A stretch of 64,000 nt of DNA from Pachypanchax playfairii. Its lineage: Eukaryota > Chordata > Actinopteri > Cyprinodontiformes > Aplocheilidae. The stretch lies in contig SSNP01000037.1 in NCBI GenBank assembly GCA_006937955.1, positions 3,564,304-3,628,303 on the forward strand, given 5' to 3'. Every line of letters begins with the position of its first letter. Within the stretch, counting starts at the first letter, position 1. Below the pieces are notes generated by a model. The model had not been told where the DNA came from, did not search any database, and worked only from the letters and a program-made list of their open reading frames with translations. Both the position numbers and the translations under genes were made by a program. Positions 45,201-60,200 of the stretch are shown in pieces.

Positions 45201-48200
45201 CACTTTAACTAATTAAGTGTCTCTGGGTCGGGTTCTGGTGTCATGTTACACACCGGGTCAGATTTATCTTTGGGTCTGTTCATATTCAGTGTCATGAGAA
45301 TATGAATGATGTCTGTTCACCTCGGGTGTCATCCTGCTGATGGTCGGCACATCGTATCCGGCGTTTAGGAAGTTTCCGGTGTACTGCTGCAACTGGAAGT
45401 CACTCAGCCACTGATAGATGGCGTCTGCATCCTAACAGACAAACCAGTGTTAAAACTGTCTGATCTGTCCTGAGTCTCTGAGTCCAGCAGAGACAGCCGA
45501 GGGATCATGTAGACGCTGCTTTGTCCTCGTCTCATTTCACAGAAGGAGACGTATGTGTTGTTAGTATGATGTGAAGAGATTTATTTACCTTCCCGTCCAG
45601 CAGCTGCTGTGGACGAACAAACTGCTGCGTGAAGCTGGGCTCAGCAGGACGCTGCACCGTCACCGTCTGTCTCCGAGGAGTCCCACCTGGAGGACAGGAG
45701 CATAAATAACAAACTCAAACATTCTAAAGACTTCAGGAAAGGAAAAGTTCAGAGGAACCACTTCCTGCACGGACTGCACCAGGTTTTATTATATAAACAA
45801 CTTGTTTTTAGAGCAGAATAAACCTGAAGGATGTTCAGCCTGTTTGCTGGGGTCTGCAGCGTGTCCAGCATCAACAGCAGGGGGCGCCATCTGCAAACAA
45901 AGACCCAAACTAACTCAGTTTAAATGAAGTCTCACTCCAGCTGTTTCTGTGTTTTCCAAAGTATTTAACTAAGAACACGAAGACAGAAATAATAAAACGT
46001 GATGTGTTCTCTGATAAGAACAGGAACTTGGTTCTTCTTCTGCATCATCTGTTTTTGTTAGTGAGGTGGAGGGACATGGTGCTGTTTCACACTTGACCAC
46101 TAGATGTCACTAAATATTTAAAGCTGCTCCTTTAAATTCTAAAATATTTCTTTTCAACCAGCAGGAACATTTTAAAAATCTGAACCCTGTAAATTAAGGA
46201 GACGATTTCTGGATCAGGACTTTATTTCTGGATTTTCTATTTCTGAATCCTTTGATTCATTCAGTTTTTGTTGCTCCTTCAGGTAAGATACACAGTGTCA
46301 GTCTGATGGTACCTTGTTGTCATGGTGACCGATGTTGTGCTGGAGTCCGTTGGTGGCGTTGTTGCTTTCGGTGCTCTGACCGCTGCCGGCGCTGCGGGTG
46401 CTGCCCACACTCCCGGTGCTCCCCACGCTGTTTCTGTCTCCAGCTGCAACCAATAACAACACAGATAATAACTTCCTGTCATCAACATGCAGAGCGAGAG
46501 GCTCGACGTCATACTGAGGAGAAGCAGCGAGGCTGTTTGTTAGGAACAAGCCTGCAGACAGTTAGTTCAACGGGATGAAGAGGGACGAAGGTCTGAAGTC
46601 TGGAGCTGTACTCACTAAGATCTACACTCTGCAAACAGCACAAACCAACAATGATCTGAGTGTGATGGAGGAACATCTTCCCTCCTGCTACGTGGAACCG
46701 CAGCAGGTTCAGTAGATTCTTCATAACACCTATTTTTATTGATCAGTGGGAGAAACATGCAAAAAACCTGGAAAACATCCTTTAAAACATCTTTAGTTTG
46801 TAATACGTGACAAGAGACAGTAAGAAATGATGTTCTGCTGTGAACAACATGCAGCTGCATGAAAGGACAACCTGGTGTCGCCCCCCAGTGGCAGCACTGA
46901 GGAACTACTGATTCCAGCATGAAGCAGCGCGTTTGGGCCAGACACACCAAGACAAACGTCCTTCATCCTTTACTGACTCTGCTGGTTAGATTCAGCTCTG
47001 GTGAGGACGCTGGACACGCTGGGACTGAGACGGACGAGTGTGTGATTAATACAGGTGACTGAAGACGTGATTAAAAAGCAGCACATCATGTGAAATGATG
47101 TCAATGATCTGTTTAGGTTAAAAGTCTTAATATATAAAAGTCTCATATTTAAAAACTATTTAAAAAGACTTTGTCTTCGTGGCATTTTGACTAAATTTCA
47201 TATTTTGGTGTCTGAGTGGTTCTGAAGGAATAAAATGGACTCGACCAGCAGGAGAGATCCACCTGTGACAACCCGTCCATCAGGGGTCCATCAGGGGTCC
47301 ATCAGGGACAGAAACATGACTGTAGGACAGCAGAACTCAACCTGTTCAGAGTTTAATTAATTCACAAAGTTCACATCCATCCTAAACCCAGAGCAGGTTA
47401 AACAACATGGCCGTGTGAACCTGCTGTTACACAGCAAACAGCATCACCTGTATGCAGGTAAGTGTTCTGCAGCTCCGTAACGAGTTTCTTTAAACACCAT
47501 TTAAACCTGAGAAAGAATCTAAAACCGTCTCTGCAGTCAGAGTTTCCTGATAAACAAACTGTTCAAGTTCCAGAATAAAAAATAAATCCTGAACTGGAAA
47601 CTAAAATCAGCTGATTGAAGCAAGTTCATGTTTAAAACCTCCGATCAGTGGAACTATGAGACAATGTGAGACACACACGAGACAATGTGAGACACACACG
47701 AGACAATGTGAGACACACACGAGACAATGTGAGACACACACGAGACAATGTGAGACACACACGAGACAATGTGAGACACACACGAGACAATATGAGACAC
47801 ACATGAAACAATATGAGACACACGAGACAATATGAGACAATATGAGACACACACGAGACAATATGAGACACACATGAGACACACATGAGACAATGTGAGA
47901 CACACAGGAGACAATGTGAGACACACACGAGACAATGTGAGAGACACACACGAGACAATGTGAGACAACATGAGACAATATGAGTCAATATGAGACCATA
48001 TGAGTCAATATGAGACACACATGAGACAATGTGAGACAATATGAGTCAATGTGAGACACACACGAGACAATATGAGACACACATGAGACAATATGAGACA
48101 CACGAGACAATATGAGTCAATATGAGACACACACGAGACAACATGAGACAACATGAGACAATATGAGTCAATATGAGACACACACAAGACAATATGAGAC

Positions 48201-51200
48201 ACACACGAGACAATGTGAGACACACACGAGACAATATGAGACACACATGAAACAATATGAGACACACGAGACAATATGAGACAATATGAGACACACACGA
48301 GACAATATGAGACACACATGAGACACACATGAGACAATGTGAGACACACAGGAGACAATGTGAGACACACACGAGACAATGTGAGACACACACACGAGAC
48401 AATGTGAGACACACACGAGACAATATGAGACACACACGAGACCATATGAGTCAATATGAGACACACATGAGACAACATGAGACAATATGAGTCAATATGA
48501 GACACACACGAGACAATATGAGACACACATGAGACAATGTGAGACACACACGAGACAATATGAGTCAATATGAGACACACACGAGACAACATGAGACAAC
48601 ATGAGACAATATGAGTCAATATGAGACACACACGAGACAATATGAGACACACATGAGACAATGTGAGACACACACGAGACAATGTGAGACACACACGAGA
48701 CAATATGAGACACACATGAGACAATATGAGACACACGAGACAATATGAGTCAATATGAGACACACACGAGACAATATGAGACACACATGAGACAATATGA
48801 GACACACGAGACAATATGAGACACACACGAGACAATGTGAGACACACACGAGACAATGTGAGACACACACGAGACAATATGAGTCAATATGAGACACACA
48901 TGAGACAATATGAGACACACGAGACAATATGAGTCAATATGAGACACACACGAGACAATATGAGACACACACGAGACAATATGAGTCAATATGAGACACA
49001 CACGAGACAATATGAGACACACATGAGACAATATGAGACACACACGAGACAATATGAGTCAATATGAGACACACATGAGACAATATGAGACACACAGGAG
49101 ACAATATGAGACACACAGGAGACAATGTGAGACACACACGAGACAATGTGAGACACACACGAGACAATGTGAGACACACACGAGACAATGTGAGACACAC
49201 ACGAGACAATATGAGACACACACGAGACAATATGAGACACACATGAGACAATATGAGACACACGAGACAATATGAGTCAATATGAGACACACACGAGACA
49301 ACATGAGACAACATGAGACAATATGAGTCAATATGAGACACACACGAGACAATATGAGACACACATGAGACAATATGAGACACACACGAGACAATGTGAG
49401 ACACACATGAGACAATATGAGACACACGAGACAATATGAGTCAATATGAGACACACACGAGACAATATGAGACAATATGAGTCAATATGAGACACACACG
49501 AGACAATATGAGACACACATGAGACAATATGAGTCACACAGGAGACAATATGAGACACACAGGAGACAATGTGAGACACACACGAGACAATGTGAGACAC
49601 ACACGAGACAATATGAGTCAATATGAGACACACACGAGACAACATGAGACAACATGAGACAATATGAGTCAATATGAGACACACACGAGACAATATGAGA
49701 CACACACGAGACAATGTGAGACACACACGAGACAATGTGAGACACACACGAGACAATATGAGACACACACGAGACCATATGAGACACACATGAAACAATA
49801 TGAGACACACGAGACAATATGAGTCAATATGAGACACACACGAGACAATATGAGACACACATGAGACAATATGAGACACACACGAGACAATATGAGTCAA
49901 TATGAGACACACACGAGACAATATGAGACACACATGAGACAATATGAGACACACAGGAGACAATATGAGACACACAGGAGACAATGTGAGACACACACGA
50001 GACAATGTGAGACACACACGAGACAATATGAGACAATATGAGTCAATATGAGACACACACGAGACCATATGAGACACACATGAGACAATATGAGACACAC
50101 ACGAGACAATGTGAGACACACACGAGACAATGTGAGACACACACGAGACAATATGAGACACACGAGACAATATGAGTCAATATGAGACACACACGAGACA
50201 ACATGAGACAACATGAGACAATATGAGTCAATATGAGACACACACGAGACAATATGAGACACACATGAGACAATATGAGACACACAGGAGACAATATGAG
50301 ACACACAGGAGACAATGTGAGACACACACGAGACAATGTGAGACACACACACGAGACAATGTGAGACACACACGAGACAATATGAGACACACACGAGACC
50401 ATATGAGACACACATGAAACAATATGAGACACACGAGACAATATGAGTCAATATGAGACACACACGAGACAATGTGAGACACACACGAGACAATGTGAGA
50501 CACACACGAGACAATATGAGACACACACGAGACAATATGAGACACACATGAGACAATATGAGACACACGAGACAATATGAGTCAATATGAGACACACACG
50601 AGACAATATGAGTCAATATGAGACACACACGAGACAATATGAGACACACATGAGACACACATGAGACAATATGAGACACACAGGAGACAATATGAGACAC
50701 ACAGGAGACAATGTGAGACACACACGAGACAATGTGAGACACACACGAGACAATATGAGTCAATATGAGACACACACGAGACCATATGAGACACACATGA
50801 GACAATATGAGACACACGCAAGACAATATGAGACACACACGAGACAATGTGAGACACACATGAGACAATATGAGACACACGAGACAATATGAGACAATAT
50901 GAGACACACACGAGACAATATGAGACACACATGAGACAATATGAGTCAATATGAGACACACACGAGACAATATGAGACACACATGAGACAATATGAGACA
51001 CACACGAGACAATATGAGTCAATATGAGACACACACGAGACAATATGAGACACACATGAGACAATATGAGACACACGAGACAATATGAGTCAATATGAGA
51101 CACACACGAGACAACATGAGACAATATGAGTCAATATGAGACACACACGAGACAATATGAGACACACACGAGACAATATGAGACACACACGAGACAATGT

Positions 51201-54200
51201 GAGACACACACGAGACAATGTGAGACACACACGAGACCATATGACACACACGAGACAATATGAGACACACATGAGACAATATGAGACACACAAGAGACAA
51301 TGTGAGACACACATGAGACAATATGAGACACACACGAGACAATATGAGTCAATATGAGACACACACGAGACAATATGAGACACACATGAGACAATATGAG
51401 ACACACGAGACAATATGAGACACACACGAGACCATATGAGACAATATGAGACACACACGAGACAACAAGAGACAACATGAGACAATATGAGTCAATATGA
51501 GACACACACGAGACAACATGAGACACACATGAGACAATGTGAGACACACACGAGACAATGTGAGACACACACGAGACAATATGAGACACACACGAGACCA
51601 TATGAGACACACATGAGACAATATGAGACACACGAGACAATATGAGTCAATATGAGACAACATGAGACAACATGAGACAATATGAGTCAATATGAGACAC
51701 ACACGAGACAATATGAGACACACATGAGACAATATGAGACACACACGAGACAATGTGAGACACACACGAGACAATATGAGATACACACGAGACAATATGA
51801 GTCAATATGAGACACACATGAGACACACATAAGACAATGTGAGACAGTATGAGACAACATGAGACACACGCAAGACAATATGAGACACACACGAGACAAT
51901 GTGAGACACACACGAGACAATATGAGACACATGAGACAATATGAGACAATATGAGACACACACGAGACAATATGAGACACACACGAGACAATGTGAGACA
52001 CACACGAGACAATATGAGACACACGAGACAATATGAGTCAATATGAGACACACACGAGACAATATGAGACACACATGAGACAATATGAGACACACACGAG
52101 ACAATATGAGTCAATATGAGACACACACGAGACAATATGAGACACACATGAGACAATATGAGACACACGAGACAATATGAGTCAATATGAGACACACACG
52201 AGACAACATGAGACAATATGAGTCAATATGAGACACACACGAGACAATATGAGACACACATGAGACAATATGAGACACACACGAGACAATGTGAGACACA
52301 CACGAGACAATATGAGACACACATGAGACAATATGAGACACACGAGACAATATGAGTCAATATGAGACACACACGAGACAACATGAGACAACATGAGACA
52401 ATATGAGTCAATATGAGACACACACGAGACAATATGAGACACACATGAGACAATATGAGACACACACGAGACAATATGAGTCAATATGAGACACACACGA
52501 GACAATATGAGACACACACGAGACAATATGAGTCAATATGAGACACACACGAGACAACATGAGACAACATGAGACAATATGAGTCAATATGAGACACACA
52601 CGAGACAATATGAGACACACATGAGACAATGTGAGACACACACGAGACAATGTGAGACACACACGAGACAATATGAGACACACATGAGACAATATGAGAC
52701 ACACGAGACAATATGAGTCAATATGAGACACACACGAGACAACATGAGACAACATGAGACAATATGAGTCAATATGAGACACACACGAGACAATATGAGA
52801 CACACATGAGACAATATGAGACACACACGAGACAATGTGAGACACACACGAGACAATATGAGACACACACGAGACAATATGAGTCAATATGAGACACACA
52901 CGAGACAATATGAGACACACATGAGACAATATGAGACACACGAGACAATATGAGTCAATATGAGACACACACGAGACAATATGAGACACACATGAGACAA
53001 TATGAGACACACGAGACAATATGAGTCAATATGAGACACACACGAGACAACATGAGACAACATGAGACAATATGAGTCAATATGAGACACACACGAGACA
53101 ATATGAGACACACATGAGACAATATGAGACACACACGAGACAATGTGAGACACACACGAGACAATGTGAGACACACACACGAGACAATGTGAGACACACA
53201 CGAGACAATATGAGACAATATGAGACACACACGAGACAATATGAGACACACATGAGACAATATGAGACACACGAGACAATATGAGTCAATATGAGACACA
53301 CACGAGACAATATGAGACACACACGAGACAATATGAGACACACACGAGACAATGTGAGACACACACGAGACAATGTGAGACACACACGAGACAATATGAG
53401 ACACACACGAGACCATATGAGACACACGAGACAATATGAGTCAATATGAGACACACACGAGACAACATGAGACAACATGAGACAATATGAGTCAATATGA
53501 GACACACACGAGACAATATGAGACACACATGAGACAATATGAGACACACGAGACAATATGAGTCAATAGAGCAATAGAGAGACACACACGAGACAATGTG
53601 AGACACACACGAGACAATGTGAGACACACACGAGACAATATGAGACAATATGAGTCAATATGAGACACACACGAGACAATATGAGACACACATGAGACAA
53701 TATGAGACACACACGAGACAATATGAGACACACACGAGACAATATGAGACACACACGAGACAATATGAGTCAATATGAGACACACACGAGACAATATGAG
53801 ACACACATGAGACAATATGAGACACACACGAGACAATGTGAGACACACACGAGACAATATGAGATACACATAAGACAATGTGAGACAGTATGAGACAACA
53901 TGAGACACACGCAAGACAATATGAGACACACACGAGACAATGTGAGACACACACGAGACAATATGAGACACACGAGACAATATGAGTCAATATGAGACAC
54001 ACACGAGACAATATGAGACAATATGAGACACACATGAGACAATATGAGACACACGAGACAATATGAGTCAATATGAGACACACACGAGACAATATGAGAC
54101 ACACATGAGACAATATGAGACACACACGAGACAATATGAGTCAATATGAGACACACATGAGACAATGTGAGACACACAGGAGACAATGTGAGACACACAC

Positions 54201-57200
54201 GAGACAATATGAGTCAATATGAGACACACACGAGACAACATGAGACAACATGAGACAATATGAGTCAATATGAGACACACACGAGACAATATGAGACACA
54301 CATGAGACAATATGAGACACACAGGAGACAATGTGAGACACACACGAGACAATGTGAGACACACACACGAGACAATGTGAGACACACACGAGACAATATG
54401 AGACACACACGAGACAATATGAGTCAATATGAGACACACACGAGACAACATGAGACAACATGAGACAATATGAGTCAATATGAGACACACACGAGACAAT
54501 ATGAGACACACATGAGACAATGTGAGACACACACGAGACAATGTGAGACACACACGAGACAATATGAGTCAATATGAGACACACACGAGACAACATGAGA
54601 CAATATGAGTCAATATGAGACAATATAGACACACACGAGACAATATGAGTCAATATGAGACACACACGAGACAATATGAGACACACATGAGACAATATGA
54701 GACACACGAGACAATATGAGTCAATATGAGACACACACGAGACAATATGAGTCAATATGAGACACACACGAGACAATATGAGACACACACGAGACAATAT
54801 GAGTCAATGTGAGACACACATGAGACAATATGAGACACACACGAGACAATGTGAGACACACACGAGACAATATGAGATACACACGAGACAATATGAGTCA
54901 ATATGAGACACACATGAGACACACATAAGACAATGTGAGACAGTATGAGACAACATGAGACACACGCAAGACAATATGAGACACACACGAGACAATATGA
55001 GTCAATATGAGACACACATGAGACAATATGAGTCAATATGAGACACACATGAGACACACATAAGACAATATGAGACACACACGAGACAATATGAGACAAC
55101 AGGAGACACAGAGGGGGTGGAGCACGGATCAGAGTGGGTGTGGTCTTGGTGTGTGAGGTCCTGATGCAGAGCGATGAGCTGGGCAGCGATGCAGCTTCAG
55201 AGCAGGCGAGGGGGCTCTTACCGTGATACGAGTCCCTGAGGACCCAGATGTCCTCAAAAGGACACCCAGACTGAGACAAGCAGCTTGAAGACAAACCTAT
55301 CAGACACAAAGACTCTGATGGACCTGGTTCTGTGGTGTGATGGAGGTACCAGACGAGAATTAGATCTAAATTAGAATCAAAGTTCAGCTTTGTGGTGATG
55401 CTGGAAGCAGACGGTTCTGTTGGAACACCTGATGACGGATCACCTGACCATCTCATTCATATTAAGTACCAGTTGGGATTTGGATCAGAACCGCACACTG
55501 AAATGTCTCCTGACAGTCAGTCTGTGCTGCTGATCTGGCAGCGTGTCCTAAGTGTGTGATGTACCTGTACAGGTAGTGAGGCCGTTGGCTAATGGCAGAA
55601 CCACGTGGGTAGGCGGGGCATACAGACAGTAGGAGTCGTCGGTGTGAGGGGCGGAGCTCAGGCTCGAGGACAGAGGGGCTCTGGACAGGAGCTGCTGGCG
55701 CTGGGTGGGCAGGGAGGCGTGCCGGGACAGGGTGCCCCCTGCAGGGTGAGATGTAAAGGGGGCATGAGGAGGGGGAGGAGGAGGTGAAGAGGGAGGGGAA
55801 TGAAGAGGAGGAGGTGAGGGGGGGAGGAGGGGGAGATAGAGGAGGGGGAGCATGTTATTAAGCTGATGGTTAGTGTTGGGTCAGTCATTATTTGGATGTA
55901 ATGATGATGCAGGAATGAAGCGAGTGTCTGGAAGCTGCTGGATTAGTAACTCAGGTGGATCTTTAAACTAACTTCACTTCCTGTGTGAGGTGACATCAGA
56001 CATCAGGTGATGAAGGCGTCAAGTCCAAGAATCCAAATTAATATCTACATTTTCCTGCAGGTTTTAATATTTGATTAATCTGGTCACCACCAGGTGTTAA
56101 AATAATCCAACCTCAGATAACCACATGACACACGACACCGTGGGCGACGCCACACTCTGGTTCAGGTTCTGTTAAATAAAGAACCTGTTTGATGTTAATC
56201 TGAGGTTGGATTGGATTCCTAGTCAGACCTGATGAGAACCAGACCATGTTCTGATCTTGAAGTGAACAGAACTCAAAGCAGAATCATTTCTTCAAACTAT
56301 TAATGCACATTTATCTTTTATATGTTTCACATTCTGCGGTTGACTCACCGTTCCTCCTGCTGATGACCTCCACGATGGACGGAGGAAAGAAACCCACTCT
56401 GTCTGTCCCTCTCTGACTGTCATGGATGTGTCCCTTCCAGCGTCCATCTGTGTGCTGCTCCAACACCTGCAGGAGAACCAGGACCAGCAAGAGGTTCAGA
56501 AGACCACAGGGATCCTCATCAGATCCCTCCCTCCCTTTTCACCAGTATTTTATTATGTTTCAGCTGGTTCTGTTCAGAGTTTTTCCAAATGAAACTTCAG
56601 GTTTGGGAAACGATGATACAGAAAGCTGAAACAGAACCAGGTCCTGGACCAGGACATGAGTATCTGGTGAACGTCTCACCGTGATCACGTCTCCTGCTCT
56701 GACGTTAAGGGCTGTTGGATCATGAAGGTTCCAGTGGTCCTTCAGAGCTCTGACCTGTAAAATACCTGTGGCATCTGTCAACGCCCCATAGAGATCATTA
56801 GATCACAATTATACAAACAACAGCTGCTGTTCACCTGGAAAAGAACAACACAGTCAGAAAAACAGGTGCAGAAGAACACAGTGAGTTTGTGTTGATGTGA
56901 ATGTAGTGAGACACGATCACAGTACACAACTCGGATCAGGACAGTCCACGATGTGACGAGCTCGACTCAGATCAGTGAGTTCTGTAAGAAAAATACACTT
57001 TATCTCACACTGGCTGTAAAAATCATCATTTCATTTGGAAAATTTGAAAGCTGCTGATGTGTTTCTTTAAAGCGTTACAGTGACAGAAGGCCGACATGGA
57101 ACCACTTTATGGAAACACACAGACTTTTTCAGGGTAATTAAACAGACTTAGTGGATTCCTGCCGATGATTCTGACTCATTCCTCCCAGACATGGTGACCA

Positions 57201-60200
57201 CAAACAACCTTCTGCAGAACGCCGCCGCTAACACGACCCATCAATAATTAATCCTCAGCACGTAGCGGCTGAGCGTTCACCACTTCTTCATCTCTGCATT
57301 ATGCAGCTGTAAACAACAGGAAAGTCTCCATCCATGTTTGAAATCACTTCTTCAACACAAATGCTAATTATTCCCTGAGTTTGTTCCCACAGGAGCTTCA
57401 AACGGCTGCAGGATTACAGAGCGCAGCACACAGTTCACACACAGCGCTGCAGGATTTCAGGCTGAATCTGCTCTTTGAAGCTGTGAGCGCCGACAGAAAC
57501 AAGTTTACTGTTACATAACCAACATTTAAACACAGCTGCTGTTTGAACTGCAGCTCAGACTCAGGTGAGGCTCAGAACAAACAACACCATGTTCAAGTTC
57601 CACAGGATCTAACATGTAATCTGAAGCTACAGGTGGGAAACCATCAGAACAGAACAGGGTTTCAACCAGGAACTGAAGCTGCTTCAGGTAGATGCTGCTC
57701 CACAGGATTACAGAGGAACGCAGGAGAACACTGTTCCCTCTGCTGATGTAAACAAACGCTATCATGTAAACAAGTGCAATCATGTAAACAACACTATCAT
57801 GTAAACAAACAGTATCATGTAAACAAACATAAACATTTAAACAAACGCTATCATGTAAACAAATGCTATCATGTAAACAAACATAAACATGTAAACAAAT
57901 GCTATCATGTAAACAAACGCTAACATGTAAACAAACATAAACATGTAAACAAACGCTATCATGTAAACAAACTCTAACATGTAAACAAACACTAACATGT
58001 AAACAAACATAAATATGTAAACAAACGCTATCATGTAAACAAACACTAACATGTAAACAAACATAAACATGTAAACAAACACTAACATGTAAACAAACAA
58101 ACATGTAAACAAACGCTATCATGTAAACAAACACTAACATGGAAACAAACATAAACATGTAAACAAACGCTATCATGTAAACAAACTCTAACATGTAAAC
58201 AAACATAAACATGTAAACAAATGCTATCATGTAAACAAACACTAACATGTAAAAAAACGCTGTCATGTAAACAAACTCTAACATGTAAACAAACACTAAC
58301 ATGTAAACAAACGCTATCATGTAAACAAACATAAACATGTAAACAAACACTAACATGTAAACAAACAAACATGTAAACAAACGCTATCATGTAAACAAAC
58401 TCTAACATGTAAACAAACACTAACATGTAAACAAACACTATCATGTAAACAAACACTATCATGTTAACAAACGCTATCATGTAAACAAACTCTAACATGT
58501 AAACAAACACTAACATGTAAACAAACACTATCATGTTAACAAACGCTATCATGTAAACAAACACTATCATGTAAACAAACACTAACATGTAAACAAACGC
58601 TATCATGTAAACAAACGCTATCATGTAAACAAACACTATCATGTAAACAAACGCTATCATGTAAACAAACGCTATCAGGGGGCGTTTCACTGTTCACACG
58701 TCTTAAAGGCAAATATACGTTTTTTGTACATTTATTTAACAAATCAGGATCAATCCAGTCAGAAAACAGTATGGGCGTGCATGTGTGTGTGTGTCTGAGT
58801 GTGTGTAGGTGTGTGTGTGCATGTGTGTGTGTCTGAGTGTGTGTAGGTGTGTGTGTGCATGTGTGTGTGTCTGAGTGTGTGTAGGTGTGTGTGTGCATGT
58901 GTGTGTGTCTGAGTGTGTGTAGGTGTGTGTGTGCATGTGTGTTCTGACCTCTGTGCGTGCGTGCTTACGTGCGTGTGTTCTTACCTCGTAGAAGCTGCTT
59001 GATGTCCTTACTGGCGTGTGATGTGGTGAACTGGTTGACGATGTCTAACGCCGTCTGATTGTAGGTGTTTCGGATGTTCACGTCCACTCCAGCCTGGATG
59101 GACAAACACAAATGACTGACACGTCCTTCTTCACTATAGATGTTGTTTGTTTTTCCAGAAGGTTTAATGTCCAACAGACAGCTGATCTGGGTCAAAGGTC
59201 AAATGTCCACCACAGGAAAATACAGCAGCAGCTTTTACACACTGAGCAGAACAAAAGAGTCCAGTTAGTCTTGATGTGGTCACAGTCTGTCCCTCATACC
59301 ATCTGCTCAGTGTTCTCAGAGGACCTCAGCAGGGACACGTCCCATGTGTCCCACACATCCTGCTGGTTGGACAGGTTTATGTCTTCTGATCACATTTATT
59401 TGTATCTAAGAACTTGTTTTCACACAGATGTTCCTTCATAAACATGTTAGACAGTGTCCAAAGAACTCGAATGGATCAAACATCTGACTCAGAACCCTAA
59501 TAGAATCAGTCAGAACCACCACACTGTTCTGCACATTCAGGGAGAAACTTACATCTAACAACAGTCGGACCACTTCAGTTTTTCCATACAGCGAAGCTTC
59601 ATGAAGAGCTGTTCCAGACTTGGTAGTCTTGTTGATGTCGATGCCGGCCTTCAGAAGCAACCTGAAACACAATCAGTGTATGAGACTTCCTTAACCTCAC
59701 GCACTGGTGGTTCACACCAATCATGTGTTAGCATTGTGCTTTGGGGCGGGTGTTCAGGTATGACTGACAGGTAAAGTAAAACAAACATGGCTGCTGGTGG
59801 ATGTACATAAAAGCAGCTATTGGATCTGTTTTAGGACTAGAGACGATGTTTGTGTTTTACTACCAACTGGATTTACTCTGATTGGATAAAGACAAATCAT
59901 GATAGACACTTGCTGGTGCATCCTCCAATCAGCTTAAAGTATTATACCAGCTGTCCCGCCCCTTTTATAGATGGTTTCAAATGCAGCAGTTCCAGATGTA
60001 TGTGTAGGACAGAGTGGACACGTGGGGCAACAGGTAGATCTGGACGAACCAGATTACTGTTACCTTCCCCTGTACACAGAAACCTCAGACTGGGTCACAG
60101 CCACATCTAGAACCCTCTACAGGAGAACCCTCCCGTCCACAGCTAGAACTCTCTACATGAGAACCTTCCTGTCCACATCTAGAACCCTCTACAGGTGAAC

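Noticed and set aside
47607..55100. Many 60-370 aa Ser/His/Cys/Val frames
   Set aside because: All are translations of the ~20-bp minisatellite within a caskin2 intron.
57526..58690. Hydrophobic frames (FVYMIAFVYML) suggesting a membrane protein
   Set aside because: Translation of the TGTAAACA repeat; hydrophobicity follows from unit composition.
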